This document shows positions 25,961 through 38,000 of a DNA stretch of 64,000 nucleotides, piece by piece (positions within the stretch are counted from its first letter, which is position 1; the number at the start of each line of letters is the position of its first letter). Where the stretch lies: assembly GCF_030445035.2 (NCBI RefSeq), contig NC_080676.1, positions 16,592,940 to 16,656,939 on the forward strand. The letters run 5' to 3'. The translations under genes and the position numbers were made by a program. The stretch is from Dasypus novemcinctus (lineage: Eukaryota > Chordata > Mammalia > Cingulata > Dasypodidae). The notes beneath the pieces were generated by a model. The model saw only the letters and a list, made by a program, of their open reading frames with translations, was not told where the DNA came from and did no database searches.

Positions 25961-26783
25961 AATCCAGAGAGGACCGGGCAGCGTTTTAAAAGTTGAGGCT
26001 GAGTTGCCTGGCTCTGCTTCCAGTCTTTTCTGCCAGGCTCCCTCCCTGTAATGGCCCGCGCCCACCTCCTCCCCACACGCCGGGAGCAAGGGCCAGTTAT
26101 TTGAAGAATTTAGAAGATCCGCCTGAGGAATGGTTTGCCATCGATTTGTCCTCAGCAAATGTCTCATCCAACTTGAAAGAAAGAAAAGAAATGTGAAAGA
26201 AGATGTTCCGGAAAGGTGGCTGCTGCAAAGCTTCTACACCCCTGACTGTATCAGGACCCATCTTCTGGAAGGCTCATAGTCGCCTTGTAATCTGGCAGAC
26301 TAGCCAGAAAATCGCACCTGCCACATTCCCTCCTCAGCTGGTCAGAGCTGATGGCTTCGGGGTTCATTCAATGGCTTCCTTATCATTCCTACAGTTTCCC
26401 TTGTGAGGCAAAAAGGAAGACCAACTTTCTGGTTGGAATTGGTTTGTGGTTTTCCCACTCATAACCATGCAAGCACGCAATGAAAACCGCTGTCAGAAGT
26501 GCTTAAAAATCATCCCCTTTTCCTGCTAAATAAACTTTCACAATTAAGCATGGAGGGGCTGGAACATCAATGTTTTCACCTGCACCCGTACTTCCGGAAT
26601 TTAGTAGCTTTCGCTGCTCCAAACTTCGGGGCCTCCCTTCACTCTTGCCTAGTCTCTCTGTCATTTAAAAAAAAAAAAGTTAAATGCTATCCAACTTCTT
26701 GAGCTTTAGGGGAGAGACAGTGGGAGCTTGAGTCCTTTAAATCCTTGAGTTGGAGTCAAAGGCTCTTTGTAGGGCCCTGAGGT

Positions 26784-26810
26784 GTTGTTTTGTTTTGTTT
26801 TGTTTTGTTT
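26784..26810 (+). repeat. (GTTTT)n microsatellite
   Basis: About five tandem GTTTT units. Confidence 0.9.
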
Positions 26811-28028
26811 CCAACAGCAATACCCTGACAGCGTTTTAAATTTTGGTATGATTTTTACTTTCACCTTTCTAAACTTAGGAGTTCACTAGCTAAAGTCCAC
26901 CTGAGAGAAACAAATTAAGCCAGAGAAACGGTCATATTCTCCAGTATCTGGTAAAGAGTTGTTCATCAAAAAGGAATCTAAAGGGGTTTTTTTCCTTCTT
27001 CTTCTTCTAACTGCAGGAAAGGGATACTGGGGGAAACTATCAGCGCCAAACTCCAGGAGAAAACTAGCCAACAGATCATTTTCGAGAGCAAGGAGGCAAG
27101 TGGCTGATTATTTGGCAGGTGCCCTTGGCCGCAGATTTTGACCTGGTCGCAGCTCTGCTTTGAAGCTGCTCAAGCTTCCTCTTTAAGGATCAGGCTGCCT
27201 CCGTTGCCTTTGGGCTCACTTCGGGACTCAATGACGGGCCCCCAGGCAGCTGGATGAAACCTCCCACTTGGCCGCCCTTGCCAGGATCAGGAGGAGAGTG
27301 TCCTGCAAACCTTCCTGAAGTGGGCGCCGCAGGCTATACCCGGCGTGCTGGGCGAGTAGAGCAGTGGAGGCCGTAGGAAGCCTGGTCCCGGAGCTGCTGC
27401 CCCAGCCCCCACCGCACTCCGTCACCTGAGAGCTGCTCTGAACACTCCCCTTCAGTCCACCCTCCTGCTGCGGCGCACCGGCTTCGGGACAGAAAAGATC
27501 TTTTACCCCAGCAAGTTCCCCCTACAGCACCGTACAGGTTGTCCGAGCTGGACAAAACCAGGCTAAGTATGCGGGAGCCTAGCCATCCCAGCTGGCCCTT
27601 GCCTGTGCGTCCTGCGGGCCACCCATCCTTGCCCGGTGAGCCTAAGGCGGGTGTCCTGGGGAGTAGGTGTTGACATTTCCAGTTTTGTCCTTAGGAGAAA
27701 CGCAGAGGCGCCCAGGAGGTTAAACCCTTGCGGCATTTCTGTTGGACCTCGCGAGTGAGCCGTCAAGACCCGTCGCCACCCCGGCTCCAAGGCTCCAAGC
27801 CCGCAGCTTAGGAAAGGCTTTTCTGGCCCTGCCGCTCCTCCGCTGTGCGGCGCCCTCACCAGCTTCCCCAAGACACTCAACTCAGGTCCAAAAAAGAAAA
27901 AAGATGCCCTGCTTAACCAGGTCATTCTTGCTTTGTTTTATTTCCATTTCCAATGTCCGGTTCTTCTGTCCCCTGGCGCTGTCCTTCCCTGCCCACCTCC
28001 CGCCGGTGGGGGCGGGGGGTGTTCCTCG

Positions 28029-28086
28029 CCCCCCCCCCCCCCCCCCGCCCCAGCCCAAGTTCTGGACTTTTTTTTTTTTTTTTTTA
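28029..28086 (+). repeat. Poly(C)18 followed closely by poly(T)
   Basis: Eighteen C from 28029 to 28046, then GCCCCAGCCCAAG, then a long T run to 28086. It shapes the spurious proline-rich and glycine-rich open frames here. Confidence 0.95.
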
Positions 28087-28099
28087 ACAGCTGTGCTTT

Positions 28100-28720
28100 G
28101 TTACTGCAGGAGAATAAAAATATCTGGAGAGGCCCTGCTGCTGAAGAAAAGACAGAAAGCCAGGTCTGGCGGCCGCGGGGCGACCATGCGTGCAACCCGC
28201 CCTGGACTGTTTTTGTGCACCAAGTTGGCGCCGGGGCAGCGCGGGAGTCCCCAGCCCTGACCTGACAGTGGTCGGCCGGACAGCTGCGGCCGCTCCAATG
28301 AGCGCCTGGACCGCGGCGCTGTTGACTTAGTTTCGGGCCTGGCCCAGGGGCAGCTTGCCGCCGGGACAGAAGCTGATTCCACTTTGGGAACCGGCTTTCC
28401 GCGCTCCGTCCGCCGCACCGGCCAGCGCGTGTTTGCAAACAACTTGATTGACTTCTCAAATATTCACCTGCTGGGGCTGTCGGGGAAAGCGAGGGGGAGA
28501 TTGGCCAGGCAGTGGCCCGCGGCCTCGGGAAGACTGGCTCCGGACAAGCTGGCCCCGGGCGTCCTGGCTGATGGTTTTCGCTTCTTGCCAGAGGAAATCG
28601 AGTCTCCAGCTTTTGGAAATTGACCGTTCTAATTTCCCAGACACAAGGTCCGGAAGAGGCCAGGCCGCACAAGCCGCCCTGCGCACGGCTGGAAGCAACC
28701 CTGGGCAGGCGCCCGCGTGC
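28100..28720. other. CpG-rich patch, island-like
   Basis: Many CpGs (GCGGCCGCGGGGCGACC, CCGCGGCGCTGTTGAC, CGCTCCGTCCGCCGCACCGG). Contains TTGATTGACTT near 28.44 kb, a PBX/MEIS-like motif. No gene start is evident. It could be a regulatory CpG island in the ZIC domain. Confidence 0.4.
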
Positions 28721-29192
28721 GCTCACGCACACACACGCTGGTTGGAGGCCAAGCTGGAGAATTCTTTATCAAGGGGCTGCTGGTCAATTCCTTTCTATAT
28801 ACTTTGACTGGTGCAACCAGGCCCGTTTTCCAACTTGACTTTACATTTAAAACGAAAAAGAAAACACTAGCTCACCACATTACCAGTTAAGGTTGGGTGA
28901 AACTTTTAAGTATTTAAAAATAAACTCTTTCCCTCAAAGTGGAACATACGGAGTCTTTCTTGCCACGAGTGTCTAAAACCATTTAGAGTTTTCTTTATCA
29001 ACTGAAGGGCTGTCAAGCAAGGGAGTGCCTCTGGGTTTCTCCCAGGAGCATCTCCTCTGAGGACCTCTGTCTTGGAGGGATTCCCAGGAGCCTATAGCTG
29101 CCAAGACAATGAGGGACTGCCCCAAAGTCCCCAGACCTAGGGGGCCCTATGCCCCAGCCCAGTCCCAGCTTGCGCCTAAATATCCTGCTGTC

Positions 29193-29221
29193 ACACGCAC
29201 GCGCGCACACACACACACACC
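29193..29221 (+). repeat. (CG/CA)n alternating purine-pyrimidine tract
   Basis: CACACGCACGCGCGCACACA continuing as CACACACA. Alternating purine/pyrimidine tract with Z-DNA potential. Confidence 0.9.
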
Positions 29222-29869
29222 AGAACTGCCACACCAAGCCCCCATCATGTCCAGGCCTAATTTGGGATGCAAAACCCGTCATGATACGGCCTCCTTCCCC
29301 TGAATTCGGCCCATCAGTTTTCCTATGTGCCCCTGCAGCCTTGAGGGTGGGGCTGTCTTTCCTTGAGATCTTTCTATGAGCAAGGCCAGGCTGACTCCTC
29401 CATTGAGACGGTGGAGAGGACGGTGGCAAACCAGGGGTACCACAGGAAACCAGGTCCTGGTCCCCCCTGCCCCCTTTCATCCCCCTTCCTGACATTGTAC
29501 CCCAGGAGGGGATGACGGTCTAGTTCAGATATGAGGAGGCCGGTGCCTCCCTTGAAATGAAAACAGAGGACTGAATAAAGAAGAAAAAAGTACTTTGTAG
29601 TCCGCATCGTCCATCTTTAATTCAGAGAAGCAGCTCTACTCCCGGCAGAGCTGCCTTTGATCTCTTTGATTTTTTTACACCAGATCTGTTATGGACTAAA
29701 ATTCCTAGGTTTTCCATAGAAACATCTCCATTCCTTCAGGATATTGATGTTTTCTTCTTCCTGGGGGTTATGATATGGTAAATCAGATTCAGAAAAGAAG
29801 GGACAATACCAGCATTCACTGGCCTGGGGTGCTGGGTGGGGTTTCTCTCGGGCTTCCCTCTCGCTCACG

Positions 29870-30025
29870 TCCTCCCTTTCTCTCTCTCTCTCTCCCTTCC
29901 TCCCTCCCTTCCTCCCTCTCTCCCTCTCTCTCTCCCTTTCTCCCAGTGTGTATGTGGCAGCGCGCGAGCGAGTCTGTTTCTCTCTTGCCTCCCTTCCTTT
30001 CTTTCTCTGCCTCATTTTCTCCCCG
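29870..30025 (+). repeat. CT-rich polypyrimidine region
   Basis: 29870-29944 is an almost uninterrupted C/T tract (TCTCTCTCTCTCTCCC, CTTCCTCCCTCCC). A second C/T-rich stretch lies around 29.98-30.02 kb. It could form triplex DNA. The Ser/Leu/Pro-rich and Arg/Glu-rich open frames on either strand are its by-product. Confidence 0.9.
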
Positions 30026-30116
30026 TTGTTCCCCGGGACGTGAAATGGGGTTGGGGTTCTGGTCTCTTCAAGGCTTGCAAGCGCCTTCAACTTTGGCGGC
30101 TGCAGCAGCAGGTTGC

Positions 30117-30130
30117 GTTGCCATGGAGAC
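30117..30130 (+). promoter_or_regulatory. RFX X-box-like motif
   Basis: GTTGCCATGGAGAC matches the RFX palindrome GTTRCCATGGYAAC except in part of the right half. It lies in a small GC-rich patch with GGCGGCGGCGGCAGC next to it. An orphan promoter or insulator is possible, but no transcript could be tied to it. Confidence 0.4.
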
Positions 30131-30689
30131 CGTACTGTGTGGAGGCGGCGGCGGCAGCTCGGGCTGCGAAACAATGCCGCGCCGAGTGCACGTTTCTCGC
30201 CCTTTTCCGTGCACGTTTTCCTTCTAAGGGACTCGTGGCCTCCAATGGACGCTGCGTCTTGACACGGCGAAAACCCCTCCCCTCGCTCTCTCTTTTCCCC
30301 TCCCCTGCTTTTCCTTCCTCCCTCCTAGTCTTTGATCTATTAAAAATCAAAAGAACAAAGTCAGGGAGGAAAGTTGGGATTTGTTGTGGCTGCCACTGCC
30401 TAAAATGGGGCTCTTCAAATAGAGTGTGGCGGAACCAGGTCTGACAATGCCGATTTAGAATTGGGTGTAGCTACAGGTCACACTGGACAGCTCTAGAAAA
30501 GAGGACGCAAATTATGATTAGGTCGGCCACGGTGCGGCAAGGGGCTCTGTCCCCAACTGGCTGGAACGGAGGATCAGCTGCAACATGGGTGAGGCTCCCA
30601 GGTGAAGAGACACCAGCACCCAAAACTAGAAGAATAGCTGTTCAATCTTAAACTGTCTTACAAGGCCTGTGCATTGCAGTGGACCCTGC

Positions 30690-30770
30690 CCAGGTCCCAG
30701 CAAATTTCAGATTCCTCCACAGTGTCTGGCACACAGCAGGTGATCAATACATAATCCCTGTTGTCCTTTC
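30690..30770 (-). repeat. Possible MIR/L2 3' end fragment, antisense
   Basis: CAGTGTCTGGCACACAGCAG followed by GTGATCAATACATAA resembles the common GTGCCTGGCACATAGTAGG - CTCAATAAA ending of L2/MIR elements. Confidence 0.4.
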
Positions 30771-31218
30771 TGCTAGTGTACTGCAAAACTCTCCGCTGGA
30801 GGACAGGAGAGGGGATTTACCCAACCAGGGGGGAGGAGTTAGACATTACCAACCAGAAACAACCAATAGCCACATTTCACACTTTGCCGAAAGGCTAGTT
30901 AGATGGTTGGGAAAAGCACCAAAGTATAGACACTAAATCAAGCTTTGTTTGTTTTTTGTTTTTCCAATGTGATGGTAACATTAATATTGTCATTATGGTT
31001 AGATTGTCATTTGTGACAAATTTCCAATACAACCATCTCTGAGCCAGAACATATCTGGGCCATTTTCCCAGAACCAAGACTGTTGCAGGATTCTCAATCT
31101 TGAAATAGGCAGAGCATTTCATTACATGACATGCTCACAACTAATTACTTAAATATAGTAGCAATTTTCATTGAATGGGGTTATGTCCCATATGCAGGCA
31201 GCAAATCTATTATTGTTA

Positions 31219-31303
31219 TTTTTTAAAGGAGGTACCAGGGCTTGAACCCAGGACCTCCTATATGGGAAGCAGGCACTCAACCATTGAGCTACATCCACTC
31301 CCC
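31219..31303 (-). repeat. Monomeric tRNA-derived DAS-type SINE, antisense
   Basis: On the minus strand it reads GGGGAGTGGATGTAGCTCAA, then TGGTTGAGTGCC, then B-box GGTTCAAGCCC and CCTCCTTTAAAAA. It is essentially a tRNA-like head with a short A-tail and no body, about 85 bp. Confidence 0.8.
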
Positions 31304-32205
31304 AGATAGCAAGTTTATCGACTGATTTTGTTCCATTGAGTTTTCTATTTCAGCAATAAAACACTAATTTGTATTACATTCATCTCAATTTCAAGTTAAT
31401 GAGAAATGTGGGTTTTGCACACATGAAAAATCTACTCAGTTTGCAACAACATTAAGTATTCAATTCTGTTGGCAACCTCTGAATTTTCCAAATTAAAACA
31501 ATGTTGGGTAATAGCTTCTATTTGAAATCCAGAACAAAGTACAGAGAGTGAATATGGGACAAAGGAAAACAAGACCAACTTGAAAACCTTTGAAATCCGG
31601 ATGATTGGATTGTTTCACTGGTGTAATCCTAACATTTGTCAAGGAACTGGTGTGCTGATGTTCCCCTGAAATGTCTCACAATGTCTTTAAAGTTTTGGGG
31701 ATTGAAAGCAGGAAATAAAATGCACTGGCAAATAGACATTTGACAAGATGAAATTTGACAAAACAGGGGGGAAAAAGCTATTCTTCAATGGAAAATTCTA
31801 GTCATTGGTAATAACAAGATTGCAAGAGAAATGTGTCGATACAATTGTGTTTTCCCTTGTGCATATTTAATTATGATATGAGAAAAGTAGAGAAAAAAAA
31901 GAATTGGGGATATAGAACTGTTGCTGAGGATTTGTGAACATGTAGAGGCCAAGATTTCAGAACTCTCATCCCCACATCCAAATCATCAAAGGCAAAGGAG
32001 AAATTTCTGCCTTGGTCACTAAGCTGGGAGAAAATGAGTTTAAAAACTTGGCAAAATCAGTCAGGAGATGAATGTGTGGATATTCTTGGCCCAAGTGACC
32101 AGGATTTGTGATGTACATTGTAAAGTAAACTCAAATATAAAGTAAAGAAGTAGTTGTCTAGCAGCATGACTGCTTATGATATGTGTTACCTACAGGTTAA
32201 GCATA

Positions 32206-32238
32206 TCACACACACATACTCACAGACACACACACACA
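32206..32238 (+). repeat. (CA)n microsatellite
   Basis: Interrupted CACACACACA tract. Confidence 0.9.
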
Positions 32239-32954
32239 ATAAAGTTGCATTTGAGGGACTCCAATTTTTCCTTTTTGCTTTTATCTCTTTATATATACCT
32301 TTGCCTTTCCAAATAAATTAAGAAAGCCACTCCATAGACAATTAGAAAGAACATGAACTGGCCTAACATTTCTGGACCACCTTCTGGCCTTCAGAGAGAG
32401 CTAAAGGGCAAGGTCTGTAAGACGTCTGCAGGGGGAGTTGGAAAGGAAGCACCACGCAACCATGGTAACCACCACGCAGGCTAGAAAGCGAGAGTGGTAG
32501 GTCCTGAGTCTTCGTGTCAACGTAACAGTAGACACATGCACACACCAAAGTTCACAAACAATCAACGGTCCAGCACGACCATCACTTTCAGTTATGGAAG
32601 ACCCAATTCTCCCCAATAGTAAGCGCCATTAGCCTCATTAGAAGTGGTCAGTGAGGGCTGAAGACAAGAGCTGTCCTGGGCACGATATCCTTTCATCCTC
32701 CCTTCCTCTCACAAAAAAAAAATATATATGCTAACCTTGAAGATGATCTGGTCATTTTCTCTCTGAGCAACTAAAAGCACATCACAATGAATCGATACTT
32801 CCAAGTTTCTTCATTTTTGGAAAATTTTAAGGACACTTTTCCCATCTAGCCAGCATCGTGCTGCTCCTGACCTTCTGTGTTCTGTGGACCTCTAAGTGCC
32901 TTTTAGGTATACAGACAAGGTCACTTCAAACAGCTGGGGCTCTATAAACACTGC

Positions 32955-33140
32955 CTCAAAGTGTAGTTTCAGAGCAGCCTCCTCATCATCACCTGGGAAC
33001 TTGTTAGAAATAAAAATTCCTGGGTCCCACTCTAGGTCTCTGAATCAGAATCTCTGGGAATGGGGTGCAGAAATCGCTGGTTCTTTTAACAGGCTCTCTG
33101 TGTGATTCTGAAGCTTGCTCACATTGTAGAACCACCAGCT
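32955..33140 (+). repeat. MER5-like hAT-Charlie MITE
   Basis: CATCACCTGGGAACTTGTTA, then TTCCTGGGTCCCACTCTAGG, then TCAGAATCTCTGGGAATGG and GTAGAACCACC at the end follow the MER5A/B order. Confidence 0.65.
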
Positions 33141-33419
33141 AAAGGACCTCTATCTTGCTAATGAAAACGTTACTTACAAGGTCCTGTCCCTGGAGTCTGT
33201 CCCTCAAGGTGAGGGATGAGAGTAGAGAAGCCAAATCAGAGGCCCTTGCTTCTCACCTGTCCTGGCCCCACCCAGGGCATGGGAAAACAACATCTCAGGT
33301 TCCCATCCCCAGATCGATGTGACTTTGGGCCCTAATGGGTGGCAAAAGAAAGGGGGGCTAGCGATTTCCTCTCCTCCAAAGAGAAGTCCACCATTGGAGA
33401 AGGAGAGATGCTGACCCTC

Positions 33420-33870
33420 AGGTGTGGAAGGGAGTTGTGGAGGCAGGAGGTGTCAGAGGGGAAGATGCTTGGGTCTCCACAACAGAAGCAAACTGGGGAA
33501 GTGGAATCCTGACACAGAGCCAGGGCACGAGTGGCTATGGTCGTCTTGGGGGGGGGGTACCTGTGAGTGGTGTGGAGGAGGTGGATGTGGTGGCGGTAAG
33601 GAGAGGGAGAGCTGTGTGAGGATGCGAGGTGGGGTGAGAGGGGCATGAGGTGTGAGGGGGTGAGAGGATCCATAGGGATGTGAGAAGATGTGATGTGTAG
33701 GAGTGTGATGAGAGGATGTGGAGATGAAAAGGTATGGGGGCGAAGGTATGAGAAGGGTAAGGGGAATGGGGGGCGGGGGGGGGGGGAGAGGAGGGAGGAG
33801 ACCCGAGGGATTTGTAGGGTTGTGAGGAAGTGAAGGATGAAAAGTAGGAGGGGGTGAGAGGAACTCGAGG
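33420..33870 (+). repeat. G-rich, C-depleted low-complexity region with GTGAG-like modules
   Basis: From about 33.59 to 33.87 kb the plus strand has almost no C. It is made of GTGAG/GATGTG/GGGGTGAGAGG variants and includes a G12 run at 33775-33786. It may be a decayed minisatellite. The strand bias removes stop codons and yields a 181-codon Ser/Pro/His-rich open frame on the minus strand with no family resemblance. Confidence 0.8.
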
Positions 33871-33879
33871 CTTTCAAGG

Positions 33880-36800
33880 AGGGTCTGTGGAGGAACTGAG
33901 GGTTTATGGAAAGCTGAGGGAATGGGATGAGCTGGGAGACTCTAAGAGAGGCTGGGAGAAGGTAAGTGGAGAGGGCGGAACAGGAGAGGGCGCCCCCAGC
34001 TCAGCCCTCCTCCCGGGCCACTGCAGAAAAGCAGGGACTGCAAACGAAATGGGATCGGAAGCGGCGTGCACCTTTAGGAGCCGAGGACCTGAAGGCACTT
34101 CTTCCAGCCCTGGTTCCCCCACCAGCCTACGTCCAGACAGAGGCCCATCCCCCTGTATTAGCCTCGCGGTCCCCGCCCCACGCAGGTTCCTGATCCCTTG
34201 TGGGGATCCGCCTCGGCGAGTGACTGATCAGCACAGACTCTGTTGGCAATTTAAGGGGTTCCTGAAACGTCAGGTGAGAACCCTGGAGGAGTCTCTGACC
34301 CTCCTCTCTGACGCCTTCCCCTTCGCGGCACTCACCACCCCCTTCCCCCATTTCTCTAACTCAATTCACGACTTTTACACAAAAGAGGATTAACATGGGT
34401 GCCCAGACATCTCCAAGGCCGGGATTTTTCGATGACGGCTGTAGGAACAAATTTTACTTATCAAGATGGCAATTATCACTTTCTGGCCGGAGCTTGGCGG
34501 GGCCCCTACCAAAGCCCCCTGGAACCCAAATACTGGACAGTGTTGTCCGGCCTCCGCATTCCCTTTACCAGGAGCCAGTAATTAGGGCTTGATGATGGAC
34601 ACAGTGGGCATTGGAAATTGGAGCGCAACTTATCGGGGCAGAGATTCTGAACCAAAACGGAAATAAGAAGGACCCTCTCTTTGTACCAAGAAAACCTAGA
34701 TCTGCCACCCACTAGGCATAAATAAGCTACCGTAATTTTCAGACATAGTTATAACTCATTTTTGCACCTTTGCTTTTGCACCAAGGAAGATAACATTTCT
34801 ATAAATTCTCAATTATTTTAAACAATTATTTCCAGAAATATTAGGAAATTTTTCTCCCTTCTTCTCCATTAAAGTTGTTATCCCTTGAATAAGAATAGTT
34901 TTTTGTCAATATGCTAGTCTTCCTCCACACCATAAATTATTGTAGATCCTCTTTAAAATTTCTAGATAAAACCACCTACAGATTTCACATACAAATGCAT
35001 AATGATATTTCAGCTGTGTGAGAGAAATAAGCACAACTTCTAGGTGTTTGTCCACAATAGACCAAATTGATCATCTCTCATTTTCAATTTGATTAACTAA
35101 ATTATAATAATAAAATGAATGTGTGTGGACTAAATGCCTGAAATCGTTCCTGCCTAGGATTTATATGAGATATGTGTGTATAATATGTAAATACCTTCTC
35201 TTTTGCTATGAATTTCATTTAAAATGTGTGCACTTCTAACTGAGCAAACTTGGGAATTTCTTGAATTCCTAAATTAATTATTATTACAACTGTGCTTAAT
35301 ACTACCTTTCTTGAATTCTGCATCATGGATTGTGGATTCTAGGTCCCCATTCACCTGTAAGTCTAAACAAATTTCATCCACTACAACCACAGCTACAAAG
35401 AAGCAAAAGCTAAAAAGTTATTGCCTCCTTGCATTCTCCATGACATAGCAGAATACCTCAAAGAATCGAGTCCTAAAACACATATTTTGTACCTTAAATA
35501 CCTAACTTCTTTGGGGTGTTTGGTGGCAAGGGGCAGAGAAAGATGGAGAGGAATTCCCAGAGTATTTAGTGAAGCCATTAAAAAAAAAAAAGTTTAGATG
35601 AATACAAATCTAATAGCGTGGGTAAATAGACTTTGAGAACTCAAATATGATTTCTATACATACCTAGTTGCCAGGATTTTTTATTTGAGAGCCATAATAC
35701 ACAGACTGTCATTCATCTTGTTTCCTGTCAGCCTTAAAGAACTGTTTTGAAATGGTTCTTACCTGCATGTTGTTAATGAAATAATAATGTAAACTAAACA
35801 TCTGATTTGCTAGTTAAGAAATTATTGAGGAGGATTGTTGAGAAGTTGTGATCGTCTCCTTCATTTTGTTCTATATCACTTTTGTTTACTCTTCTTGCGA
35901 TTCTCTACAAGATGCTTGCCCTTGATTTGTTCTTCGTTTGCGTTCCGCGGTTGTTTTTGCCTTTCTGTTAGTTTTGCGGGGAACCCAAATTCTGTGTGGA
36001 ATACGGCTTTTGTTAAACAGACCTCCCCTTTCCCTGGACTAGATAGCCTACAGAGAGAAGTTAAATTCTACCCAGAGATCAAAAGAAAGGGCTTGCGCGG
36101 ACGAACTGCTGGCTTCCCTCCCTTTAACCTGAAGACAGTTAAAGGAAGCCTGAAAGAGCCCTTACCAAGATTTGGTGAAACCATAGCGTTCCCAGACATT
36201 CAGATCCGCACCCCTAGGCTATGGCTTGGCTATGTGCTTCCCTGGTCAACTGTACTCCTTTGGAAGGAAGGAACTCAACACTCCTCTCCCCCAAAGGAAT
36301 GACACTGCCATAAAAAAATACTGCAAATGTGTCTGTTTTCTCTTACTTTGCCCTGCCTGTCTCTGCAGTTATTTCTGTCCCAGAAATCGAGCCCTGGGAC
36401 TCGGTGGAGGTTTTGCCATCTTGCTGGTAATGAAAGGTATGTGGAAAATGCAGAACCCAACTAAGAACAACAGCCGAGGGAACTTCTTTTATTTTTTTTC
36501 TGCGTCAAAGTTCAAGAAAAGACAGCCCAGTCCTCTAAATCGTTTCAGATCTACAGTGTGAGACTTAAAATGGAGGTTTAATCCAATTTTGGGTTTGTAC
36601 AAGAAGTTTTTCTCCTCCTGCGAAAAGTATTTGGTTTTATTGGATAAAGTGTTCAGACTCCATAAAGCTAAGGAACTGAGAGAACGTCCCAAGTCCCAAG
36701 GGGTCTCCAGAATCCCTGAGAGCCTCTTGACTAGCCATGGCTCCTCCAGGAACAATAAATCCTCCAGGGTCTTTGCGCCCTTTCCCACCCCCCACCTCCC

Positions 36801-37000
36801 AATACCAACAGTCCTGCACATTCCTCTCGCCATTTTCTCTACTGTACCTCTCTCTCTTCTTCATCCACTCTCTCTCTCTTTGTGGAGAAGCCATCTGTAA
36901 GGGAACTGCATTCATGTGCCCATTTGATCAAACAAGAATCTGTTGATTCCCCTAAACACAAACTTTGCTCGATCCCCAGTTTTGTTTCCTGGTCATCCTA
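33880..37000. other. Intergenic DNA, no gene seen
   Basis: GC-moderate to 34.6 kb, then AT-rich to about 35.8 kb, then mixed. Open frames of 110-180 codons at 33.85-34.39 and 35.8-36.9 kb have no recognisable domains and overlap frames on the other strand. Confidence 0.55.
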
Positions 37001-37049
37001 TTAACTTTTCTGAAAGAAATCAAAAGAAAAGAAAAGGCCAGATAGAGAT

Positions 37050-37600
37050 GCTCACTCCACATCTAAGTGGTCTCCTATTTAACCAACAACTAGCAATCAT
37101 CCGACATTAATTTATACGGTTTGTACAAATACCTAAGCTATTTAAAAGGCTGCTCTGGGTCGTGTGTGGCAGGCAACATCTATCTGGTGAATAGGCAGTG
37201 TCACACGGGTAGCATGCTCCCTTGTCAAGGCCGATTGTGTTTTAGGCAAACATTTGCGCAAACATAAAGGCAAAGGTCAAGGACTGTTCAGTCCCAGTGT
37301 GTGCTAATTCACCTAGCGAACCAATGGGGCAAAAGTTGCATTTTATATGCTTGCCCCGCCAGACCCAGGCGCAGGAATCGCGCCTGCTAACGAACAAATA
37401 TCGTCTCGATCAGATCCCTTGTCAATTTCTCTCGGCTTCCGCAGAAATACAACTGGCCAAGTCGTGTTTGGCAACATCTGGATCATCTCTGCCCCATCCT
37501 TAGCACGGCACGTGTTTATTCCACGTTCCTGGGTAGGGGAGAGCTTATCATAATGAATAAAACCTCGCTTGCAGGTCGCTGTTTAGTGCTTAAGTGAACC
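37050..37600. promoter_or_regulatory. Candidate conserved regulatory block
   Basis: Unique, repeat-free sequence with balanced composition. It contains GGCACGTGTTTATTCC (E-box beside a forkhead-like site), AGCTTATCATAATGAATAAA and AAATATCGTCTCGATCAG. The texture resembles a conserved noncoding element, not tested. Confidence 0.28.
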
Positions 37601-37986
37601 ACCACTCGGCACTGGCGCCTGAACATCCACGCCACGAAGTACACAGCAGCCCAACATTATTCAAACCGCAGAATTGAACCCGAGAGCCGCGAATCAGTGG
37701 CAAGAAAGCGCGTTTAGCTGTGCGCCTGTCATGTGTGTCGGTGGAAATGTGTGCACGCGCACTGGACACTGCGTTCTGAGCTTCTTTAGAACCATATCCC
37801 CTACAGCTCAACGAACACAAGGCATCGCTTTCCTGTGAATTAGACCTCCCACACTAATATGTCTAGACCATCTCGCACAGATTCGCTCCTAGCTACCTCC
37901 CAGACCCTGAAAAAAAAAAATACAAATGACTTGGAGAAGATGTCAACTTGAGCAACTCAAGGGGAATATTTTTAGGGTTAAACAAA

Positions 37987-38000
37987 CGCGCGCGCGCGAG
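37987..38000 (+). repeat. (CG)n tract with Z-DNA potential
   Basis: ACGCGCGCGCGCGAG: six consecutive CG steps, rare in methylated mammalian DNA. Located at the start of a CpG-rich patch (38.08-38.34 kb). Confidence 0.85.

Larger units (their letters stand above)
24100..28000. other. Intergenic DNA with one strong enhancer-like block
   Basis: No supportable gene. It includes the AT-rich repeat area at 24.38-24.78 kb, an enhancer-like block at 25.68-25.96 kb, a (GTTTT)n tract at 26.78 kb and rising GC content from 27.1 kb. Open frames of 100-170 codons at 27.5-28.3 kb overlap on both strands and have no recognisable domains. Confidence 0.6.
30770..32950. other. Intergenic DNA, no gene seen
   Basis: AT-rich, with a short SINE head at 31.22 kb and a CA tract at 32.2 kb. 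Open frames are below 90 codons and unremarkable. Confidence 0.65.

Noticed and set aside
27938..28732. 264-codon minus-strand open frame
   Set aside because: It runs through a poly(C)/poly(T) tract and a CpG-rich patch, has no recognisable domain and overlaps plus-strand frames.
32458..32474. Second RFX-like site around CAACCATGGTAACC
   Set aside because: Only one half-site fits the consensus; the other half has several mismatches.
33332..33877. 181-codon Ser/Pro/His-rich minus-strand frame
   Set aside because: It results from the near absence of C on the plus strand; low complexity only.
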